In this document: positions 21,203 to 24,667 of the stretch, one piece after another
Layout: each line of letters opens with the position of its first letter
Numbering within the stretch: position 1 is the stretch's first letter
DNA from: JBOGFC01 sp050742155
Lineage (GTDB): Bacteria > Actinomycetota > Acidimicrobiia > Spongiisociales > JALYHC01
Reading direction: 5' to 3'
DNA: 24,667 nucleotides
NCBI GenBank assembly: GCA_050742155.1
Contig: JBOGFC010000216.1
Coordinates: 1-24,667, forward strand
Translations under genes and position numbers: made by a program
Notes under the pieces: generated by a model
Told to the model about the DNA's origin: nothing
Database searches by the model: none
What the model saw: only the letters and a program-made list of their open reading frames with translations

Positions 21203-21519
21203 AGCGCTCCCACCTCGATCACCTCGGTCACCTGATGGCGCACTCGCCCCTCGAAGCTGGGCAGCAGGTGGACCTCCATGTCCTCCCGGGTGCGCACCCG
21301 GGGCGCGGAGGTGATCGCCCGGCGCAGCTCGTCCAGCGAGTCGAACCTCAGTCGGGTCACCATGAAGACATCCCCCCCGTCCCGGCCCACGTGCAGCTCC
21401 ACCCCCCGCAGCCCGGGGAGCTGCCAGACCAGCGGGACGTGCACGTCGCGGTAGTAGCGCAACCACTCCTCCGGTCGGTGGGGGCGCCCCTCGTAGATCA
21501 CCAGGTAGGCGGCGCTCAC
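21196..21519 (-). CDS. EthD-like dimeric alpha/beta-barrel protein
   Basis: A 107-aa protein of the EthD type (ferredoxin-like dimeric barrel). The N-terminal MSAAYLVIYEGRPHRPEEWL and RYYRDVHVPLVWQLPGLRG (about residues 21-39) give the family's strand-helix with the H-x-P-L motif; VFMVTRLRFDSLDELRRAI closes the unit. EthD-like proteins accompany oxidative or aromatic degradation genes; some act as isomerases/decarboxylases, others have no assigned activity. The GTG start overlaps the cupin stop (GTGA). It is the last gene of the ubiD-cupin-EthD operon, so an accessory step on the UbiD product is plausible. Confidence 0.82.
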   Translation of the reverse strand: MSAAYLVIYEGRPHRPEEWLRYYRDVHVPLVWQLPGLRGVELHVGRDGGDVFMVTRLRFDSLDELRRAITSAPRVRTREDMEVHLLPSFEGRVRHQVTEVIEVGALH

Positions 21520-21860
21520 CGAAACGCGTAGCGGAACTCGACCATGCGACAGCCCGACTCGCTGCGATAGGGCCCGTGCTTCATGCCGGGGGGTCGGCAG
21601 CAGTACATACCGGCCGTGAAGGTCTGCCCGAGGCCGAGGTCGGTGAGATCACCCTCGATGAGGTAGACCTCCTCGCGGAACTCGTGCACGATCACCCCGG
21701 CCGGGCTGGTGTCGGTGCCGGGTTCCATTTGGACCAGCCGGGTGTAGTCGCCGCTCTCGGGGTCGGTGGAGAGGATCTGCTCCCACATCCCCTCCACCCC
21801 TGGCATGGCCGGCCGCCACTCCCCCGCCGGCGGGTGGAACTCCAGCTCGGGCTTGGCCAT
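21516..21860 (-). CDS. Cupin-domain protein
   Basis: A 114-aa single-domain cupin. The first motif reads VIVHEFREEVYLIEGDL (about residues 57-73), with one His and a Glu rather than the full HxHx4E; the second motif is CCRPPGMKHGPYRSESG (about 86-102) with its His. It resembles ChrR-like and dihydroxyacetophenone-dioxygenase-like cupins, which bind Fe or Zn. It might be a ring- or side-chain-cleaving dioxygenase, or a metal-binding isomerase; the missing second His leaves this open. The ATG lies 40 bases after the ubiD-like stop and its TGA overlaps the EthD-like start. The order suggests that it acts directly after the UbiD reaction. Confidence 0.85.
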   Translation of the reverse strand: MAKPELEFHPPAGEWRPAMPGVEGMWEQILSTDPESGDYTRLVQMEPGTDTSPAGVIVHEFREEVYLIEGDLTDLGLGQTFTAGMYCCRPPGMKHGPYRSESGCRMVEFRYAFR

Positions 21861-21900
21861 CTTCTCCTCGGTGTCGCTCGGGCCCCTCAGCCGTCCCCCC

Positions 21901-23286
21901 TCAGGACAGATAGTCCTCCAGGCTCACCTCGCCCCAGTGCAGCGGCCAGGCCCGCTCGTAGTCCTGCCGCTCGGCCTTCCGGTAGGGCACCGGCTTGGTG
22001 GCGTCGATCCCCCACTTCCCCACCAGCGCCGGGAAGCGGCTGTCCTCGGTGTCGGGCATCGCCCCGATCACCGGCCGGGCGGTGGGGTCGAAGGGGAAGC
22101 CGCGGGCATTGCGGACGGTGATCACGTCCTCGCTCGGGTCCACCCGGACCGCCAGTGCATACTGGACGTCGCGGTAGTCGTAGATGTCGATGTCCGGATC
22201 GACCGCGATCACCATCTTCAGGTTCAGCCAGGTCGATCCCATCACCGACAGCAAGGCGTCGGTCACCTGGCCGTCGAAGCGCGGCTCCACCTGGATGAGG
22301 CAGCAGAGCGACCCGCCGCCCTGCGAGAAGTGGACGTCGCGGATGCCGATCCCCATGGCACGCAGCCGCTCGTAGATGATCGCCTCGTGGAACAGCCGGG
22401 GCATCTCTTGGTGGTCCGTGAAGGGAGTCATCTGGTGGTGTCGGTAGATGGGCTCCTTGCGCCGGGTGATGGCGGTCACCTCGAAGACCGGCTGCTGGGT
22501 GGCATAGGGGGTGAAGAGCATCGTGGGACCCGGCGAGGGGCCATCCTGGGCACGGCGGGCGGGGTCCACCAGACCCTCGATCACCAGCGAGGCATCGGCC
22601 GGGACGACCAAGTCGAGGGTTCGACAGCGGGTCACCTCACCCACGCTGCCGGTGATGGACTCAAAGAGCTCCAGCTCCCACCAGTCGTCGTGAGGATGGG
22701 AGTAGCACCCGGCCAGCTCCCAGGCGGGGTGGCAGCCGATGACCACCGCCTGGGGCATCTTCTCCTCCGCCTGCTGGTACTTACCGAGGATGCGATTGGC
22801 GGTGGAGGTCACGAAGGAAGAGACCATCTCGTTGCGGCTCAGCACGCCATTGCGGGGGAACATCTGGTTGTACTGCCCGGTCTCCGGATCCTTGTGGACC
22901 ACGAAGGAGGTGGTGTAGGGGTAGGGGTCCAGGTCGGTGTGGGTGACGATGGGCAGGGTGGCCAGATCGACGTCGTCGCCGATCACCACCTCCTCCTGGC
23001 ACGGACCCCCGTCCACCTCCTTGAGCGAACGGGGGCCCCGCCGCAGCACCTCGGCCAGCTCGCTCACCACCTCATGCGGCTCGCAGCCCAGCACCCGAGC
23101 CTGGGCCCTGCGATTGACGAACAGCTGGTCCACCAACCGCCATCCCGGGAAGCCCTCCAGGTTGTCGAAGACGATCGTCTCATCGGCCTCCGCCACCAGC
23201 GCCCCGACGTGATCGAGGGGAACCGGCTTCTCGATGTGGAGGTGCTCTTCGCGGTGGTGGTCGAGGAACGAGTGGAGGTCCAACAT
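21901..23286 (-). CDS. UbiD-family (de)carboxylase, divergent active site
   Basis: A 461-aa UbiD-family protein, which would use prenyl-FMN to decarboxylate, or reversibly carboxylate, an aromatic or alpha,beta-unsaturated acid. Landmarks: FDNLEGFPGWRLVDQLF (about residues 40-56), DLATLPIVTHTDLDPYPY, QYNQMFPRNGVLSRNEM (about 138-154, holding the expected Arg), AVVIGCHPAWELAG and VVPADASLVIEGLVDP (about 226-241). The segment that normally reads EGP[FY]G[ED] with two acidic catalytic residues reads QDGPSPGP here (about 246-253). The closing PDTEDSRFPALVGKWGIDAT is family-like. The ATG has GGGAG upstream, and operator site D overlaps the promoter. Cupin and EthD-like genes follow. Substrate is unknown. 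Confidence 0.9.
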   Translation of the reverse strand: MLDLHSFLDHHREEHLHIEKPVPLDHVGALVAEADETIVFDNLEGFPGWRLVDQLFVNRRAQARVLGCEPHEVVSELAEVLRRGPRSLKEVDGGPCQEEVVIGDDVDLATLPIVTHTDLDPYPYTTSFVVHKDPETGQYNQMFPRNGVLSRNEMVSSFVTSTANRILGKYQQAEEKMPQAVVIGCHPAWELAGCYSHPHDDWWELELFESITGSVGEVTRCRTLDLVVPADASLVIEGLVDPARRAQDGPSPGPTMLFTPYATQQPVFEVTAITRRKEPIYRHHQMTPFTDHQEMPRLFHEAIIYERLRAMGIGIRDVHFSQGGGSLCCLIQVEPRFDGQVTDALLSVMGSTWLNLKMVIAVDPDIDIYDYRDVQYALAVRVDPSEDVITVRNARGFPFDPTARPVIGAMPDTEDSRFPALVGKWGIDATKPVPYRKAERQDYERAWPLHWGEVSLEDYLS

Positions 23287-23314
23287 TGGCGGCTCCCGGA
23301 TCGATGGCTACCGG

Positions 23315-23329
23315 TAGTGTATTACATGG
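23315..23329. promoter_or_regulatory. GntR operator site D / bidirectional promoter ahead of ubiD
   Basis: TAGTGTATTACATGG matches the reverse of site C at 12 of 15 bases. It carries TACACT, a -10 for the ubiD-like gene on the minus strand, and TAGTGT, a -10 for the plus strand, which would serve the gene relic at 23369 and perhaps the luciferase-like gene. Confidence 0.55.
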
Positions 23330-23368
23330 CAGATGGCCGCCACCTGGCACGCCCTGAGAGGGGGAGGA

Positions 23369-23550
23369 TGAGCACCGAAACTGATCGGGTGAGATTCAGG
23401 CCGCCCACTTCGACCCCGAAGAGGTGATCGCGATGGCCTGCACCCTCGGCTTCTGGTCCTCCTACAACCGCATCCACTCAGGTCTCGGCGTCCCCAGCGA
23501 GGAGCACCTACTGCGGGGATCGCGGTGGGTGGGCGTTCCGGCTGACTGAC
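23369..23550 (+). pseudogene. Truncated AhpD-like gene: start region plus C-terminal part
   Basis: An ATG at 23369 behind GAGGGGGAGG begins MSTETDRVRF. One frame over, from about 23397, the reading AAHFDPEEVIAMACTLGFWS followed by YNRIHSGLGVPSEEHLL and RWVGVPAD ends at a TGA (23548-23550). This matches the last ~48 residues of the AhpD-like protein at 12741-13406 (HFSPQEVMEIVLVVGFWKMYNAMH). The middle, including the CxxC motif, is deleted and the frame is shifted. The retained promoter and ribosome site show it was once an expressed paralogue. Confidence 0.8.
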
Positions 23551-23556
23551 CCGCCG

Positions 23557-24447
23557 ATGCGGGTCGGCCTCTTCGCTCCCCCATGGGGCCCCGGCGCCCT
23601 CCCGGATGACCTCGACGCCCTCGCCGAGTCGGCCGAGAGCCTCGGCTACCCGACGCTGTGGGTGGGGGACCACCTGGTGATCCCCCGCACCGTCTCCTCC
23701 CGCTACCTGTACAACGAGTCAGGGGTCGCTCCCTTCGACCCCGATCAGCCTCTCCTCGACCCGATCACCCTCATCGCGTATCTAGCCGGGCGCACCGCCC
23801 GGCTCCGTCTCGGGATCAGCATCCTGGTGCTGCCCCTGCGCAACCCGGTCGAGACGGCCAAGACCCTCGCCGACCTCCACCTGCTCTCGCGAGGCCGGCT
23901 GGTGCTGGGGGTGGGGGTGGGCTGGATGCGGGAGGAGTTCGAGGCCCTCCAGGCCGACTACGAGGAGCGGGGCGAAGTCACCGATGAGTACCTTGCCATC
24001 CTTCGCCACCTCTGGGACGGGAAGCGAGAGGGCTTCGAGGGCCGGCACTACCGGTTCGACCCACTGGGCTTCGAGCCGCGGCCCGGCCACATTCCGATCA
24101 TCGTGGGAGGGAACAGCCCGGCGGCGACGAGGCGCGCCGCTCGCCACGATGGTTGGCACGCCATCCGCATGACGGCAGACGAACTGGCGCCGAGGATCGT
24201 CGCGGTCCGCAAGATGGCCGAAGGGCGGGACGGTTTCCAGATCGTGCACCGGGGGTCGCTGCTGGATTCGGAAGCCCTCCGAGCCGGTCCTGATCGGGCC
24301 GAGGCGAACCTTCCGGCGCAGGTCCATCACACCCTCGAGGCCTATCGCTCGATCGGCGTGGACGAGTTCATCGTCGAGTTCCCCGACGTGCCCACCGAGC
24401 TGCGGATCGCCTGGATGGCCTGGCTGGCCGACCGCAAAGAGATGTAG
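23557..24447 (+). CDS. LLM-class (luciferase-like) oxidoreductase, probably F420-dependent
   Basis: A 296-aa TIM-barrel protein of the bacterial luciferase family. Landmarks: MRVGLFAPPWGPG, AESLGYPTLWVGDHLVIP (about residues 27-44), LRLGISILVLPLRNPVETAK (about 83-102), GRLVLGVGVGWMREEFEA (about 112-129) and RPGHIPIIVGGNSPAATRRA (about 178-197). This layout is that of F420-dependent actinobacterial members (TIGR03619-like), which move hydride between F420H2 and a substrate; FMN use cannot be excluded. The ATG has no strong ribosome site and follows the AhpD-like relic by six bases, perhaps relying on its promoter (site D). It may catalyse an oxidation step of the same pathway. Confidence 0.9.
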   Translation: MRVGLFAPPWGPGALPDDLDALAESAESLGYPTLWVGDHLVIPRTVSSRYLYNESGVAPFDPDQPLLDPITLIAYLAGRTARLRLGISILVLPLRNPVETAKTLADLHLLSRGRLVLGVGVGWMREEFEALQADYEERGEVTDEYLAILRHLWDGKREGFEGRHYRFDPLGFEPRPGHIPIIVGGNSPAATRRAARHDGWHAIRMTADELAPRIVAVRKMAEGRDGFQIVHRGSLLDSEALRAGPDRAEANLPAQVHHTLEAYRSIGVDEFIVEFPDVPTELRIAWMAWLADRKEM

Positions 24448-24483
24448 GTGTCCAAGGAAGGCCGCTGGCACGCTGATAGCGGC

Positions 24484-24667
24484 TCACACTCCTACGACGG
24501 CCACGATGCCGTCCAGGTGAAGGAAGTCCGATTCGTTCCTGGTGTACAGGGGGAGACCATGTGCGGCCGCCGTCGAGGCGATCAGGAGATCGGCGAGCCG
24601 GGTTCGACTCGAACGGCCGGCCGCCCGGGTCGCCGCGAACGCCCGCCCATAGGCTCGGGCGGCTTCG
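24484..24667 (-). CDS. PIN-domain (VapC-like) toxin, 5' end outside window
   Basis: The C-terminal 60 codons of a PIN-domain ribonuclease are visible on the minus strand: TRLADLLIASTAAAHGLPLY followed by TRNESDFLHLDGIVAVVGV and TGA. The Asp of ADLLIA and the N/D of TRNESDF are conserved PIN metal-site positions. Such proteins are usually toxins paired with an upstream antitoxin, which would lie beyond the right edge. It is convergent with the luciferase-like gene. Confidence 0.8.
   Translation of the reverse strand, partial: EAARAYGRAFAATRAAGRSSRTRLADLLIASTAAAHGLPLYTRNESDFLHLDGIVAVVGV

Noticed and set aside
24461..24483. GCCGCT / AGCGGC inverted repeat between the luciferase-like and PIN genes
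   Set aside because: A 6-bp stem with an 11-base loop and no T tract is too weak to call as a terminator, though its place between convergent genes is suitable.

Overview
The window reads as chromosomal DNA of a high-GC Gram-positive bacterium of the phylum Actinomycetota. Four things support this: a phosphatidylinositol-mannoside (PIM) synthesis cluster, a mycothiol synthase, a second EF-G of the actinobacterial EF-G2 type, and a luciferase-like oxidoreductase of the type that usually uses F420. Many starts are GTG, neighbouring genes commonly overlap by 1-4 bases, and several genes look leaderless behind a TAnnnT -10 box. The exact class cannot be fixed from sequence alone; a deep branch such as Acidimicrobiia is a guess.

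Left part (1-9725), housekeeping. On the minus strand lie mshD, thrS, a HIT protein, an unrecognised two-TM protein, then pgsA, a PIM acyltransferase and a PimA-like glycosyltransferase (cut by the window edge). In mycobacteria thrS-HIT-pgsA-acyltransferase-pimA is one continuous run. Here it is interrupted by two plus-strand genes, an EF-G2 gene and citrate synthase, and by two inverted copies of a small palindromic repeat that have been read into the C-termini of two proteins. A VOC protein gene (plus) diverges from mshD.

Middle (9726-12028). A clear TPP riboswitch with its own promoter lies on the minus strand, but no thiamine gene follows it; it points straight into the 3' end of the VOC gene. 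Then come a small membrane protein, a frameshifted glycolipid-binding family gene, a winged-helix protein related to the AlkZ/YcaQ DNA glycosylases, and a broken piece of an AhpD-like gene.

Right part (12013-24447), a probable catabolic and uptake island. A GntR/FCD regulator is followed by an AhpD-like protein and a thioredoxin-like protein. A long minus-strand operon holds ubiX (flavin prenyltransferase), a branched-chain-type ABC importer (binding lipoprotein, LivH, a fused LivM-LivG, LivF) and a DUF2848 protein. A type 2 isopentenyl diphosphate isomerase gene (fni) diverges from ubiX over one shared -10 region and could supply the prenyl donor for prenylated FMN. A second minus-strand operon holds a divergent UbiD-like decarboxylase, a cupin and an EthD-like protein. 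A luciferase-like oxidoreductase follows. Related operator-like sequences lie at four promoters (gntR, the AhpD-like gene, the binding protein, ubiD), so the block is probably one regulon. The model is import of an organic acid, with prenyl-FMN-dependent (de)carboxylation and further oxidation; the substrate is unknown. A PIN-domain toxin is cut by the right edge. No rRNA, tRNA, CRISPR array or transposase was seen.
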